From Spelaeicoccus albus (GTDB lineage: Bacteria; Actinomycetota; Actinomycetes; Actinomycetales; Brevibacteriaceae), in assembly GCF_013409065.1 (NCBI RefSeq), contig NZ_JACBZP010000001.1:1302001-1366000 (forward strand): a stretch of 64,000 nt of DNA, written 5' to 3'. The notes under the pieces were generated by a model that searched no databases, had not been told where the DNA came from, and saw only the letters and a list, made by a program, of their open reading frames with translations. Positions 36,556 through 45,094 of this stretch are shown piece after piece; the stretch's first letter is position 1; each line of letters begins with the position of its first letter. Both the position numbers and the translations under genes were made by a program.

Positions 36556-36611
36556 ACCAATGGTGATATCGTATCGAATCAGGGCTGACGGTCAAGGCCA
36601 GGAGGTATTCG

Positions 36612-37616
36612 GTGCCGGCGACAAGAGCTGATGTGGCACGGGCAGCGGGTGTATCGCCCGCGTTGGTGAGCTATGTGCTGAACGACGGCCCACGGCCCGT
36701 GTCGGCGCAAAAGCGCGCTCGCGTGCTCCAGGCCATCAAGGATCTCGGATATCGGCCGAACCGGATTGCCCGTTCTCTTCGTGCGGCACGAACGAATTCG
36801 ATCGCGATGCTGATGCCGGATCACGTGAACCCGTATTATGCCGAGCTGGCCGAGGCCGTGGAATCGGAGGCGTTCGCTCGGGATTACATGCTCATGATCG
36901 GAACCGACAACAACAATCGAGAACGTGCGCGCGATTTCCTGCGGGCATTCGTCGATCGTCACGTCGACGGCTTGTTGCTGATCTCGGCGATGTCGCCACC
37001 GGATGTCAGCATCATCAATGACGAGCAGATCCCGGTAGTGCTGCTGAATCCGTTGCACGGCTCGGGCTTCTCCAGCGTCACGACCGACAATCGGTTGGGC
37101 GCCCGCGTCGCCGTCGAGCATCTCCTTGGACACGGGCGAACTCGGCCCATTTGTATTTCCGGATTGCCGGAAATTATCGCCGTGCAGGAGCGGGAATCCG
37201 GCTGGGCGGACGCACTGGCTGCCGCGAACGTCGAGCCGTTACGAGAGCCCACGCACGGCAGCTTCTCGCGGATCAACGGATATGAGGCAATGCTCGACGT
37301 CCTCGGGGACGACATTCGCCCGGATGCCGTCTTTGCCACCAGTGATGCGCAGGCGATGGGGGCCATCCTGGCGTGTGAGGAGAGCGATATACGGGTCGGC
37401 TCCGATATCTCGGTGGTTTCCTTTGACGGCACAGGAGCCGGCTATTTCAACAATCCGCGTCTGACGGCCGTCAACCAGGATGTACCCGAGATCGCCCGGC
37501 AGGCAGTCGAGGTGCTGCTCCACAGGATCTCCGATGGCGGGGCCGTCGAGCATCGGGTCCTCGAACCACAGCTGCGTGTAGGAGCGTCGTGCGGATGCAA
37601 TCCTCGCAGCTCGTAA
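36612..37616 (+). CDS. LacI family transcriptional regulator
   Basis: A 334-residue repressor. The HTH ATRADVARAAGVSPALVSYVL (from residue 2) is followed by the hinge-helix sequence RIARSLRAARTNSIAMLMP. The effector domain is of the ribose-binding type, with YAELAEAVESEAFARDY, GARVAVEHLLGHGRTRPICI and VSVVSFDGTG-like blocks. GTG 36612 follows CAGGAGG. It is the evident regulator of the three CAACACGTGTTG sites between 28007 and 36555. In the LacI family CpG-centred palindromes of this kind are usual operators. Inducer unknown, probably a sugar or glycoside. Confidence 0.88.
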   Translation: MPATRADVARAAGVSPALVSYVLNDGPRPVSAQKRARVLQAIKDLGYRPNRIARSLRAARTNSIAMLMPDHVNPYYAELAEAVESEAFARDYMLMIGTDNNNRERARDFLRAFVDRHVDGLLLISAMSPPDVSIINDEQIPVVLLNPLHGSGFSSVTTDNRLGARVAVEHLLGHGRTRPICISGLPEIIAVQERESGWADALAAANVEPLREPTHGSFSRINGYEAMLDVLGDDIRPDAVFATSDAQAMGAILACEESDIRVGSDISVVSFDGTGAGYFNNPRLTAVNQDVPEIARQAVEVLLHRISDGGAVEHRVLEPQLRVGASCGCNPRSS

Positions 37617-38223
37617 TCGTGTACTGACCGCTCTCAACTTCGCCCAATTGTTGATTGGCAGGAAATAATGAATCGAAAATCACTCTGAGGTTGCGCATCG
37701 CAGTCGGTCCGGTGTCACCAACTGCGGGGTTTGAGATGCAACGACGGAAATGACCGCCACACTGAGACCTTCTTGTTAACACTTGCATGAATGGAGGTCA
37801 CGAAAACGGCCAACCTTCGGCGACTGTCGTTCTATTGATTTCACGGTCATTTCGAGTGAACTGTGTGTTCCTGCCAAGTCGAACTTCGTGCAGCGCGACT
37901 CGATTTATGGACACTTTCTGGGGGAACTCTCGCACACTGCGTCGACTGCCATGTACACACTCATCACATTCAGCTCGTTCGTGGTGGCAGTTTTCGAAGC
38001 TACCGATCGGACACCGATCAGAAAGGGCCAAGCAGATGCGACACGTGAGGCGTAGCTCGAAGCGAGCCGTACACACGTCATTGCCACACTCCAGCGATCT
38101 GCTGTGAGCCGATACTTGCGCGACCTGTCGGTGTGCAATTTCGGGTACCGTCCCACTATGAACGTGGTTCTCCAGCTTGGCGCGCTGGCGAGCCGCACCA
38201 GGAAATATGGACAGCCGCAGAGC
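37617..38223. other. 607-base gap without a recognisable gene
   Basis: Short open frames exist on both strands but none has a start with a ribosome site, coding-like composition or a familiar motif. The base composition is visibly less GC-rich than the upstream LacI locus. The segment separates two unrelated catabolic units and may be the edge of an acquired block. No insertion-sequence ends could be defined. Confidence 0.5.
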
Positions 38224-38913
38224 TTAAGATTCGCGTGTCGGGCGTTCGGCTGATAACACTTCGGCGGCACTCGCTGCGACGTGGTTCCGCATCGCCCATT
38301 CTGCTCCGTGGGAGTCTTTGGCCACGATGAATTCCAACACTGCTCTGTGCTCGTTTAGCGAAGCGGTTGGACGGCCCTGATGTGAAAGCGTTGTACGCAC
38401 CAGAGGCATATACGTGAGCTGATTCATTAGTCGTCGATAGTGTTCCCTGAGCTTCGTATTGTCTGCGCCGTCGACCAACAGGTTGTGAAACTCGCTGATC
38501 AACCGTGCCTGCGATTCCTCATCGTCCGCTTCAACAGCTTCCTCGGTTTGCGAAAGATTTTTCATCAACGCGTCGATCTCGACAACATGGCCACGCCGAG
38601 CGAGAAGCTTTGCGGCAAGACCTTCTAGTGCCTCTTTTAGCTCGAACAACTCGGCAACTTCGCGGTGTGTAGGTCGCCTGACGAACGTGCCGACCCGCGG
38701 GCGGACCTCAACGAGTCCTTCGGTTTGGAGTTGTTTGAGCGCCTCGCGTACCGGCGTCCGGCTCACGTTGTAAAGCGTCGATAGCGAAACTTCTGACAAT
38801 AGATCGCCCGAGGCATACTGGCCGTTCACAATCGCGGCGCGAATTTGCGCAACTAGGCTGTGTCGTCTTGCGCCGAGAAGTCCTGTCGATGCGGCTTGTT
38901 CCGAAGTTGCCAT
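38224..38913 (-). CDS. GntR family regulator, FCD-type
   Basis: A 229-residue regulator. The N-terminal winged HTH has SLVAQIRAAIVNGQYASGDLL and LSTLYNVSRTPVREALKQL, then EGLVEVRPRVGTFVR; the C-terminal FCD domain shows ELFELKEALEGLAAKLLA and the metal-binding-like FHNLLVDGADN and HRAVLEFIVAKD. Divergent from the importer operon at 39126, with paired ATGGTACA-type half-sites between. It probably represses the ABC importer and catabolic genes until the substrate or a product is present. Confidence 0.87.
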   Translation of the reverse strand: MATSEQAASTGLLGARRHSLVAQIRAAIVNGQYASGDLLSEVSLSTLYNVSRTPVREALKQLQTEGLVEVRPRVGTFVRRPTHREVAELFELKEALEGLAAKLLARRGHVVEIDALMKNLSQTEEAVEADDEESQARLISEFHNLLVDGADNTKLREHYRRLMNQLTYMPLVRTTLSHQGRPTASLNEHRAVLEFIVAKDSHGAEWAMRNHVAASAAEVLSAERPTRES

Positions 38914-38936
38914 GCTAAAAGTCTCCCATAACGGTT

Positions 38937-39045
38937 CTTGTATGGTACAGCCTAAAACGAAGAACGGTTTAACTCAATTAATACGGCTCTTGACAAGTGG
39001 TAAAGCTCACAAATATGCTCCTGTACCATGCAAGTTGGCATGGTA
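38937..39045. promoter_or_regulatory. GntR operators flanking the importer promoter
   Basis: CTTGTATGGTACAG (38937-38950) and CTGTACCATGCAAG (39021-39034) are inverted copies with one mismatch, 84 bases apart. The second overlaps a tight inverted repeat TACCATGC-N6-GCATGGTA (39024-39045), which covers the expected transcription start of the promoter at 38990. Confidence 0.6.
38990..39019 (+). promoter_or_regulatory. Sigma-70-type promoter of the importer operon
   Basis: A consensus TTGACA (38990-38995) and TATGCT (39014-39019) are separated by 18 bases. The predicted start falls inside the GntR inverted repeat at 39024-39045. Confidence 0.6.
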
Positions 39046-39125
39046 GTGATTACAAGATCGCACGGTGCTGTAACAGGTCAGAGTGCGAAGATGCAGAGCT
39101 GGTGAGATCGATGAGGAACGACCTA

Positions 39126-39977
39126 ATGAACGTATCGGCGCCGATCATGGGCGAGGGCAGTGCTGCGAGGGAACCGGGTGGATCGGTCCTCACAATGAAG
39201 GACTGTGAGGCTCGTTTCGAACAACCAGGTCAGGAACCGTACGTTGCAGTGCGCGGGATTGATCTCGCTGCCGACGTAGGTACGTTTACAAGCGTCGTCG
39301 GACCAACCGGGTGCGGAAAATCAACGATCCTCAATATGGCCGCGGGTCTGTTGAAACCGGCATCCGGAGCGGTCGACGTCAATGGGCAACGTCTTCGCGG
39401 CATCAATACAACCGCTGGCTATTTATTCCAGCAGGACGCGTTGCTTCCGTGGAAGAGCGCGCTAGATAATGTCGCTTTGGCCCTCCGCTACAGCGGTACG
39501 CCTAGAAGAGCCGCCCGGAACAAAGCAATCGACTGGCTGGATCGTGTGGGGCTCAAGCACTTTGCGGATCGGTATCCGGCTCAGCTTAGTGGGGGTCAAC
39601 GCCGTCGTGTTGCGATGGCACAAATGTGGATCAAGCAGCCACAACTGATTCTGATGGATGAACCGTTCTCGGCGCTTGACGCTCAGACTCGTTTGATCAT
39701 GCAAAGCGAGCTACTTGGCCTGTGGTCAACAATCGGAGGCAGCGTCTTGTTTGTTACGCACGACCTTGATGAGGCCGTTGCGATGTCCGACGAAATTGTT
39801 GTTCTTTCCGCGGGCCCGGCAAGTCACGTTGCGGGTCGATTTCACGTCTCAATAGATCGGCCTCGAAACCTGTTGGATGTAAAGCAGACAGAGGCGTACC
39901 GAGAGACGTACGACCAGGTTTGGGAGTGTCTCAAAGCCGAGGTAATCAAAACCCAGGAAAAGAACGCTTCGGCGTGA
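39126..39977 (+). CDS. ABC transporter ATPase, nitrate/sulfonate (SsuB/TauB) type
   Basis: A 283-residue ATPase. Walker A is GPTGCGKST (59-67), the Q-loop YLFQQDALLPW, the signature LSGGQRRRVAMAQ (from 154), Walker B LILMDEPFSALD (174-185) and the switch His in FVTHDLDEAV. FQQDALLPW and the D-L-D-E-A block mark the TauB/SsuB subclass, which imports sulfonates, nitrate or pyrimidine-precursor-like molecules. ATG 39126 is preferred, eight bases after GAGGAA; longer in-frame starts run into the operator. First gene of the operon. Confidence 0.87.
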   Translation: MNVSAPIMGEGSAAREPGGSVLTMKDCEARFEQPGQEPYVAVRGIDLAADVGTFTSVVGPTGCGKSTILNMAAGLLKPASGAVDVNGQRLRGINTTAGYLFQQDALLPWKSALDNVALALRYSGTPRRAARNKAIDWLDRVGLKHFADRYPAQLSGGQRRRVAMAQMWIKQPQLILMDEPFSALDAQTRLIMQSELLGLWSTIGGSVLFVTHDLDEAVAMSDEIVVLSAGPASHVAGRFHVSIDRPRNLLDVKQTEAYRETYDQVWECLKAEVIKTQEKNASA

Positions 39978-39994
39978 GTGCAGGAGACAGAGAG

Positions 39995-40831
39995 ATGGCA
40001 ATCGTAGAGACGGATCGAGCTAAATCAGTGACTGCTAGCAATAATGCGGCGGCTGCTCGCGGAACGAGTCGACGCGTCCGCATGATTTCCGCGCAAATTG
40101 CAATCGGCATCCTACTAGTAGGAGCCTGGGAATTCCTGGTCAAGATCGGGCTGCTGGATCCGTTCTTCTTTAGTGATCCGTGGAGCGTGGGAAAGAAGAT
40201 CTGGGAATGGTTCGCCACCGGAAGCATCTTTCCTCATCTTGAAGCAACTGCGTTGGCTTCACTCCTGGCTTTCGTGATCGGCGTCATCGTCGGGCTCGTT
40301 TTCGGAGTGTTGCTTGGACGGGTCAGGATTCTGGCCGAGCTTGCGGATCCATATATAAAGATGCTGAATGCGTTACCACGACTTGTGCTTGCGCCAATTT
40401 TTCTTCTCTGGTTTGGGATCGGGATTTGGTCGAAAGTCGCGCTCGGTGTCACGCTTGTCGGATTTATTGTATTCTTCAACACGTTCGAGGGCGTACGGAG
40501 TGTGTCAAAGGTCCACGTACGAAATTCCCGCATGCTTGGTGCAAGTGAAACGCAATTACTGCGAAGTGTGTACATTCCGAGTGCATTTGGATCGATTTTT
40601 TCCTCTCTGCATACCAGCGTGGGCTTCGCAATTATCGGCGCAGTAGTTGGCGAATATTTAGGGGCCGTTCGCGGTATGGGGTATCTAATCGCGCAAGCAC
40701 AAGGTACTTTCCAAACGGATACAGTAATGGCAGGACTGATAGTGTTAATGGTTTTCGTGTTAGTAATCGAGTTTTTCGTTACTATTGCGGAAAAACGTCT
40801 CCTAGCATATCGGCAGGCCGAGAAGGACTGA
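39995..40831 (+). CDS. ABC transporter permease, SsuC type
   Basis: A 278-residue permease with about six helices. QIAIGILLVGAWEFLVKIGLL opens the membrane part, and LNALPRLVLAPIFLLWFGIGIWSKV and VRNSRMLGASETQLLRSVYIP (the EAA-like loop) are strong SsuC/TauC landmarks. ATG 39995 follows GGAG; it starts 17 bases after the ATPase stop. It forms the homodimeric channel of the importer with the ATPase at 39126. Confidence 0.87.
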   Translation: MAIVETDRAKSVTASNNAAAARGTSRRVRMISAQIAIGILLVGAWEFLVKIGLLDPFFFSDPWSVGKKIWEWFATGSIFPHLEATALASLLAFVIGVIVGLVFGVLLGRVRILAELADPYIKMLNALPRLVLAPIFLLWFGIGIWSKVALGVTLVGFIVFFNTFEGVRSVSKVHVRNSRMLGASETQLLRSVYIPSAFGSIFSSLHTSVGFAIIGAVVGEYLGAVRGMGYLIAQAQGTFQTDTVMAGLIVLMVFVLVIEFFVTIAEKRLLAYRQAEKD

Positions 40832-40887
40832 GTAATTCAAAGCGATTAGTTAAGTCGTTCATATCAATAATTGAGGGGTGATGGACT

Positions 40888-41934
40888 GTGCATGGATTTC
40901 GAACTTTGGTCAAGGGAATAGCCGTCGCAGTTACGGTCGTCGGGTTGCTTGGCATTACTGCGTGCAATCCGGCGGCAAAGGGGCACGGTGACGCCGCGGG
41001 ATCCGATTCAGGCGGAGACGACGTAATCATCGCCGTCGCCGGGCTTTCTAACCTGCATAACGTCCCACTTGTCGTGGCGCGCAGCTTGGGCTATTACAAA
41101 GACGAAGGTGTCAATGTTCAGCTTCAGGATCTGCAGGCAGGTTCGCGTGCGCTTCAAGCAATGATGTCTGGAAGCGCGCAGGCTGCGGCGTCGTTTTACG
41201 ATCACACATTAGATATGCAGCACGACGGGAAGAACGTGACCTCCTGGGTCACGCTCAGTACGAGCCCCGGCGCGGTACTAGTAGTGCCGCCCAAGCATGC
41301 TCGAGAGATCGATTCCGTCAAGGATCTGAAGGGTCACCCAATTGGAGTGTCGGCGCCCGGGTCCGCCGAGGATCAGTACATGGCGGTGGCATTGAATCGC
41401 GCGGGAATGAGTGAGGCAGACATCGGAAAGATATCTATCGGCACGGGTTCTAGCGCTGTCGCAGCCCTCGAAAAGGGAAAGGTCTATGCCGCGTGGATGT
41501 TTGAGCCGGCGTTCAGCCAGTTCGCGGCGCGGAACCCAGGGACTAAGACGATCATCGACACGCGTACCGCGAAGGGTATGCAGGATCTGTTTGGATCCGG
41601 AGGATACGCGGCCGAGACGTTGTATTCGAAGACCGAGTGGCTTGACGCGCATGGTGCGCAAGCGAAAAAGGTCAATGTGGCAATAGTTCGTGCATTGAAG
41701 TGGATGGCGTCGCATTCGGCAAAGCAAATTGCGTCCAAGATCCCCGCGGATCTGAAGGGTAAAGACAGCGCCGCCTACGTAAGGGTGCTGCACGATACCC
41801 TGCCGATCTTTACTAAGGACGGCGCTATGCCGAAAAACGGTTACAAGGGTAATGTACAACTTCTTAAAATCGCTGAAGGTTACACAAACCTGAAGCCTAA
41901 GAAAACGTTCACAAATGACTACCTCCCACATTGA
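40888..41934 (+). CDS. ABC transporter substrate-binding lipoprotein, NMT1/SsuA type
   Basis: A 348-residue lipoprotein: signal VTVVGLLGITAC with Cys at about 29, then a Gly/Asp linker. The mature domain has HNVPLVVARSLGYYKDEGVNVQL, SGSAQAAASFYDH, LKGHPIGVSAPGSAEDQYM and VYAAWMFEPAFSQFA, the usual blocks of NMT1-like binders of small anions, sulfonates, thiamine precursors or aromatic acids. Start is a GTG after GAGGGGTGATGG. Its end overlaps the alcohol dehydrogenase start by 20 bases, so transport and oxidation are tightly coupled. Confidence 0.85.
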   Translation: MHGFRTLVKGIAVAVTVVGLLGITACNPAAKGHGDAAGSDSGGDDVIIAVAGLSNLHNVPLVVARSLGYYKDEGVNVQLQDLQAGSRALQAMMSGSAQAAASFYDHTLDMQHDGKNVTSWVTLSTSPGAVLVVPPKHAREIDSVKDLKGHPIGVSAPGSAEDQYMAVALNRAGMSEADIGKISIGTGSSAVAALEKGKVYAAWMFEPAFSQFAARNPGTKTIIDTRTAKGMQDLFGSGGYAAETLYSKTEWLDAHGAQAKKVNVAIVRALKWMASHSAKQIASKIPADLKGKDSAAYVRVLHDTLPIFTKDGAMPKNGYKGNVQLLKIAEGYTNLKPKKTFTNDYLPH

Positions 41935-43045
41935 TGTAAACCTTCCCCGGGCACGAGCGGCGGTCGTGCGGGAGTATGGGGGTCCGGTCCGCTTAGAACA
42001 TGTCCGCATACCTGAAACGATTGAAGACAACGCGCTCCTTGTAAAGGTTCGGGCGTGTTCCGTGTGCGGGACTGATGTGCATGGGTGGCAGGGGGAGCTG
42101 ACGATTGATGCGGATCTCCCTGCGATTCCCGGCCACGAGATGGTTGGCGAAATATTGAGCTTCGGGCGTGGGGCCGAGACCGATTCGTATGGCTCCCGGC
42201 TCTCTGTTGGGGATCGCGTAATTTGGACGCACGCATCTTGCGGGCATTGCGATGGCTGTTCAGCTGGCCGTGATTCCGCGATGTGTAGTTCGCCAGGGAT
42301 GTACGGCTACTGGTCGATTCATGAATATCCCTATATTGTCGGTGGCTTCAGCGACCATGCATACGTTCTACCTGGTTCGGGCCGGGTTCGTGTGCCCGAC
42401 GAAGTATCGGACGAGCTCGCCAGTGTCGCTGCGTGCGCTGTTCGATCTGCAGCAAATGGGATTGACGCGATGGGGACGACGTCCGTGGATGACGTCGTAG
42501 TAGTGCAGGGTAGCGGGCCGGTCGGCCTGTTTGCTACAGCGATGCTATCGAAGATGCCACGTGCGCAATTGATTGTCGTTGGGGGGCCGGACGATCGATT
42601 GCGGGTTGCGAGCGATTTTGGTGCCGACGCTACTGTCAGTATTGCTGAGTATCCCGACGCAGAGTCGCGTAGACAGGCAATTCTGGAGCTCACGGGAGGC
42701 TCGTCCCCGAATCGTATGTTTGAGATGTCCGGAGCTCCGACGGCGTTTTCTGAAGGTCTTGAGTTGCTCGCTCGAGGAGGACAATACATCATCATGGGAC
42801 AGGTCTCAGGTAATCAAGTGATGTCGCGTCCGGGACGGATTACGATGAAAAATCTCGAGATTCGTGGCGCGTTTTCAGGTTCAGTCAGACATTACAAGAC
42901 GGCACTTGAATTCTTAAGGATGCATCAAGAGGAAATTCCATTCGACAGAATAATATCTGGTCGATACCAGCTTGATGATGTTGACGTGGTTATGCGACGT
43001 ATGCGTGATCAGGAAGAAATTAAGCCAGTCATGATTGTGGATTGA
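41915..43045 (+). CDS. Zinc-dependent alcohol dehydrogenase
   Basis: A 376-residue medium-chain dehydrogenase. Catalytic zinc ligands are C51 (SVCGTDVHG), the GHE pair (73-75) and a later acid; structural zinc is carried by C109, C112, C115 and C124. The cofactor motif is VVQGSGPVGLFATA. It oxidises a primary or secondary alcohol with NAD(P). It overlaps the binding-protein gene, so the importer's cargo or its derivative is probably an alcohol. The next genes encode two DUF1185 proteins, a hydrolase and an aldehyde dehydrogenase, giving a possible alcohol-to-acid sequence. Confidence 0.87.
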   Translation: MTTSHIDVNLPRARAAVVREYGGPVRLEHVRIPETIEDNALLVKVRACSVCGTDVHGWQGELTIDADLPAIPGHEMVGEILSFGRGAETDSYGSRLSVGDRVIWTHASCGHCDGCSAGRDSAMCSSPGMYGYWSIHEYPYIVGGFSDHAYVLPGSGRVRVPDEVSDELASVAACAVRSAANGIDAMGTTSVDDVVVVQGSGPVGLFATAMLSKMPRAQLIVVGGPDDRLRVASDFGADATVSIAEYPDAESRRQAILELTGGSSPNRMFEMSGAPTAFSEGLELLARGGQYIIMGQVSGNQVMSRPGRITMKNLEIRGAFSGSVRHYKTALEFLRMHQEEIPFDRIISGRYQLDDVDVVMRRMRDQEEIKPVMIVD

Positions 43046-43134
43046 ACGTATCGCTTAATCAGTGCAGTTTTAATAGAGCAGCAGCCGTGGACGTTTGTTG
43101 CCGTCTTTTTTATAACGCTGGAGGTTTAAACTTG

Positions 43135-43800
43135 GTGAAGCATGGGACAAATTTCGACGATATTCCCATTCTAGTCAGCGGAGCCGAACGCCGAGTCGGT
43201 ATCCGGAAGATCGTCTTTCAGCAAGAAGAGATCATCGCCGAATGCGGGCTTCCGGCCGCCCAAGCCGCCCGGAAAGCCACGGCGGCCGCGGTTATCGTGA
43301 ACCCGTGGCGGCACCGCGACGTAAGCAAGGATGCCGGCGACTCCTTGGCCGAGGCGACGGAAGCGATCGCCCCGACCCTGGCGCGGGCCTTGACGAGCCG
43401 ATTGATCGACGGCCTCGGCGGCAGGGAAGCGATCCAGGCCTTCGGTAAAGCCGCGATTGTCGGCGTGGACGGAGAGATCGAGCACGGCTCCGCCCTCATC
43501 CACACGCCGTATTTCGGAAACCTTGTCCGCGAATTCCTGGAGGGATCGTCGATAATCTGCTTCGCGGACGAGCGGGCCGGCGCCGGGACAGCGCTGACGG
43601 TGCCGCTGTGGCACAAGACGAAAGCCGCAACCCGCGACTTCTACCAGACCGCCACCGTGCGGGTGGCGGACGGGCCGCGACCGGATGAGATCGTGATCGT
43701 CGCCGGCGCGTCGACGGGCCCAAGGCCGCGTGCCCGCATCGGAGACCGAACAACAGACGGCGCGGTCACGGCCGCGATATTACAAGGAGACAAATCATGA
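43135..43800 (+). CDS. DUF1185 'amino acid synthesis' family protein, copy 1
   Basis: A 221-residue protein of the amino-acid-synthesis (DUF1185) family. The blocks GIRKIVFQQEEIIAECG, AAAVIVNPWRHRD, QAFGKAAIVGVDGEIEHGSALIH, a P-L-W-H-K motif and VRVADGPRPDEIVIV run in the family order. The family fold is related to chorismate-mutase-like trimers and its reaction is not established. GTG 43135 lies ten bases after GGAGG (TTG 43132 is also possible); an earlier in-frame ATG at 43042 would overlap the ADH and add residues unlike the family. Its stop overlaps copy 2 by ATGA. GC content rises sharply at its start. Confidence 0.8.
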   Translation: MKHGTNFDDIPILVSGAERRVGIRKIVFQQEEIIAECGLPAAQAARKATAAAVIVNPWRHRDVSKDAGDSLAEATEAIAPTLARALTSRLIDGLGGREAIQAFGKAAIVGVDGEIEHGSALIHTPYFGNLVREFLEGSSIICFADERAGAGTALTVPLWHKTKAATRDFYQTATVRVADGPRPDEIVIVAGASTGPRPRARIGDRTTDGAVTAAILQGDKS

Positions 43801-44348
43801 ACGTCCGCAAAATTGTTAGCCAGGTCGAAGAGGTACTCACAGAAGGAGGCCGCCCGGTCGAGCCTGCCGCGCGCGTCGCGGTCGTAGCTGCCGTCTTCGA
43901 GAACCCGTGGAAGGGCCAAGGGTTCGTCGAAGACCTGAGCACCGGCATCGACGATGTCGCGTCGCCGCTCGGCGAGTTGCTGGCACCGCGTGTGGTCGAA
44001 CTGCTCGGAGCCGATGTCGAAGCATACGGCAAAGGCGCGATCGTCGGGCTCAACGGGGAAATCGAGCATGGGTCCGGACTGATCCACACCTTGAAATTCG
44101 GTGATCATTTCCGCAAAGCCGCCGACGCGACGACGCTGCTGCCGGCGGTTGAAAAGCGCGGGCCTGCCGGCATCATCTTCGACATCCCGCTGAAGCACAA
44201 GACCGATGCCACGGTCCGCTCGCACCATCAGACCATCGAAGTGCGTATCGCGGACGCTCCGCACGCCGACGAGATCATCGTGGCGCTCGCCGCTTCTGCA
44301 CAAGGCCGCCCGCAGCAGCGCCTAGCCGCGCTGACGACGGAAAAGTAG
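43797..44348 (+). CDS. DUF1185 'amino acid synthesis' family protein, copy 2
   Basis: A 183-residue paralogue of the preceding protein: VRKIVSQVEEVLTEGG, VVAAVFENPWKGQ, GKGAIVGLNGEIEHGSGLIH, IPLKHKTDATVRSHHQT and IADAPHADEIIVALA align with copy 1. Copy 1 has a longer N-terminus and C-terminus. Tandem DUF1185 pairs suggest a hetero-oligomeric enzyme or binding complex. Both keep the E-I-E-H-G-S-x-L-I-H block, which carries plausible catalytic Glu and His residues. The pair sits between dehydrogenases in the unassigned operon. Confidence 0.8.
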   Translation: MNVRKIVSQVEEVLTEGGRPVEPAARVAVVAAVFENPWKGQGFVEDLSTGIDDVASPLGELLAPRVVELLGADVEAYGKGAIVGLNGEIEHGSGLIHTLKFGDHFRKAADATTLLPAVEKRGPAGIIFDIPLKHKTDATVRSHHQTIEVRIADAPHADEIIVALAASAQGRPQQRLAALTTEK

Positions 44349-44353
44349 TAGCA

Positions 44354-45094
44354 GTGACGCTACCGATCGTCCTGCTGCACGGAGTCGGACTGGACTCGGG
44401 CATGTGGTCCGAGTTCGCCGGCTCCATGCGGCGTCGCGGGGTCGGCAACGTCCTGTCCCTCGACATACTTGGGCACGGCACGAACAAGGCAATTACGCGG
44501 GACGTCGCCGTCGCCGACTTTGCGGCGGACGTACGCGGGCGTTTGCCCGAGAGGTGTCACGTGATCGGCTTTTCGTTGGGCGCCCTGGTTGCGCAACAAC
44601 TCGCTCTGGAAACGCCGGATCGGCTGGCGAGCATGGTCTGCGTATCGTCGGTGTACAACAGATCGCCTGACCAGCAGCAGGCTGTAGCGGGCCGCCTCGC
44701 CGCCGCGCGGGAAAATTTCGAAGCGTCGGCCGACGCCTCGATAGCCCGCTGGTTCCCGGCGGACACCGCGGTATCGGCCGCCCGCATCGACGATATCCGC
44801 CGGATGCTGAAGGCTAATGACGTCGATTCCTATTTGTATGCATACAAAGTGTTCGCCACGGCCGACTCGGAGCTGTCGGCAGCTCTGGATGGACTCGACA
44901 TTCCCGTGCTTGCAGTGACGGGGGAAGACGACCCCGGCTCAACACCGGCGATGACACGTGAGCTTGCCGCTGCGATCCCGCGCGGCCGCGCGGTCGTCGT
45001 CCCGGGAGCTCGGCACATGCTCCCGTGCGAAAAACCAGACGAACTCGCCGGCATCATCGCGGAGTTCATTCATGACTTGGAGGACGAACTATGA
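44354..45094 (+). CDS. Alpha/beta hydrolase
   Basis: A 246-residue hydrolase. The nucleophile elbow is GFSLGALVAQQ with Ser74, the acid is in TGEDDPGSTPAM (about Asp192-193) and the His is H221 in PGARHMLPCEKP. LLHGVGLDSGMW gives the oxyanion loop. It resembles 3-oxoadipate enol-lactonase / PcaD-type hydrolases in overall pattern. It starts at a GTG six bases after copy 2 of DUF1185 and overlaps the aldehyde dehydrogenase by ATGA. It could open a lactone or split an ester made by the preceding enzymes; not proven. Confidence 0.85.
   Translation: MTLPIVLLHGVGLDSGMWSEFAGSMRRRGVGNVLSLDILGHGTNKAITRDVAVADFAADVRGRLPERCHVIGFSLGALVAQQLALETPDRLASMVCVSSVYNRSPDQQQAVAGRLAAARENFEASADASIARWFPADTAVSAARIDDIRRMLKANDVDSYLYAYKVFATADSELSAALDGLDIPVLAVTGEDDPGSTPAMTRELAAAIPRGRAVVVPGARHMLPCEKPDELAGIIAEFIHDLEDEL

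Noticed and set aside
37660-37760. Possible insertion-sequence end in the gap after the lacI gene
   Set aside because: No terminal inverted repeat pair, target duplication or transposase fragment could be identified.
37783-38107. Short plus-strand frames of about 90-106 codons in the 37.6-38.2 kb gap
   Set aside because: No ribosome site, no coding-like composition and no similarity that I can see; left as a gap.
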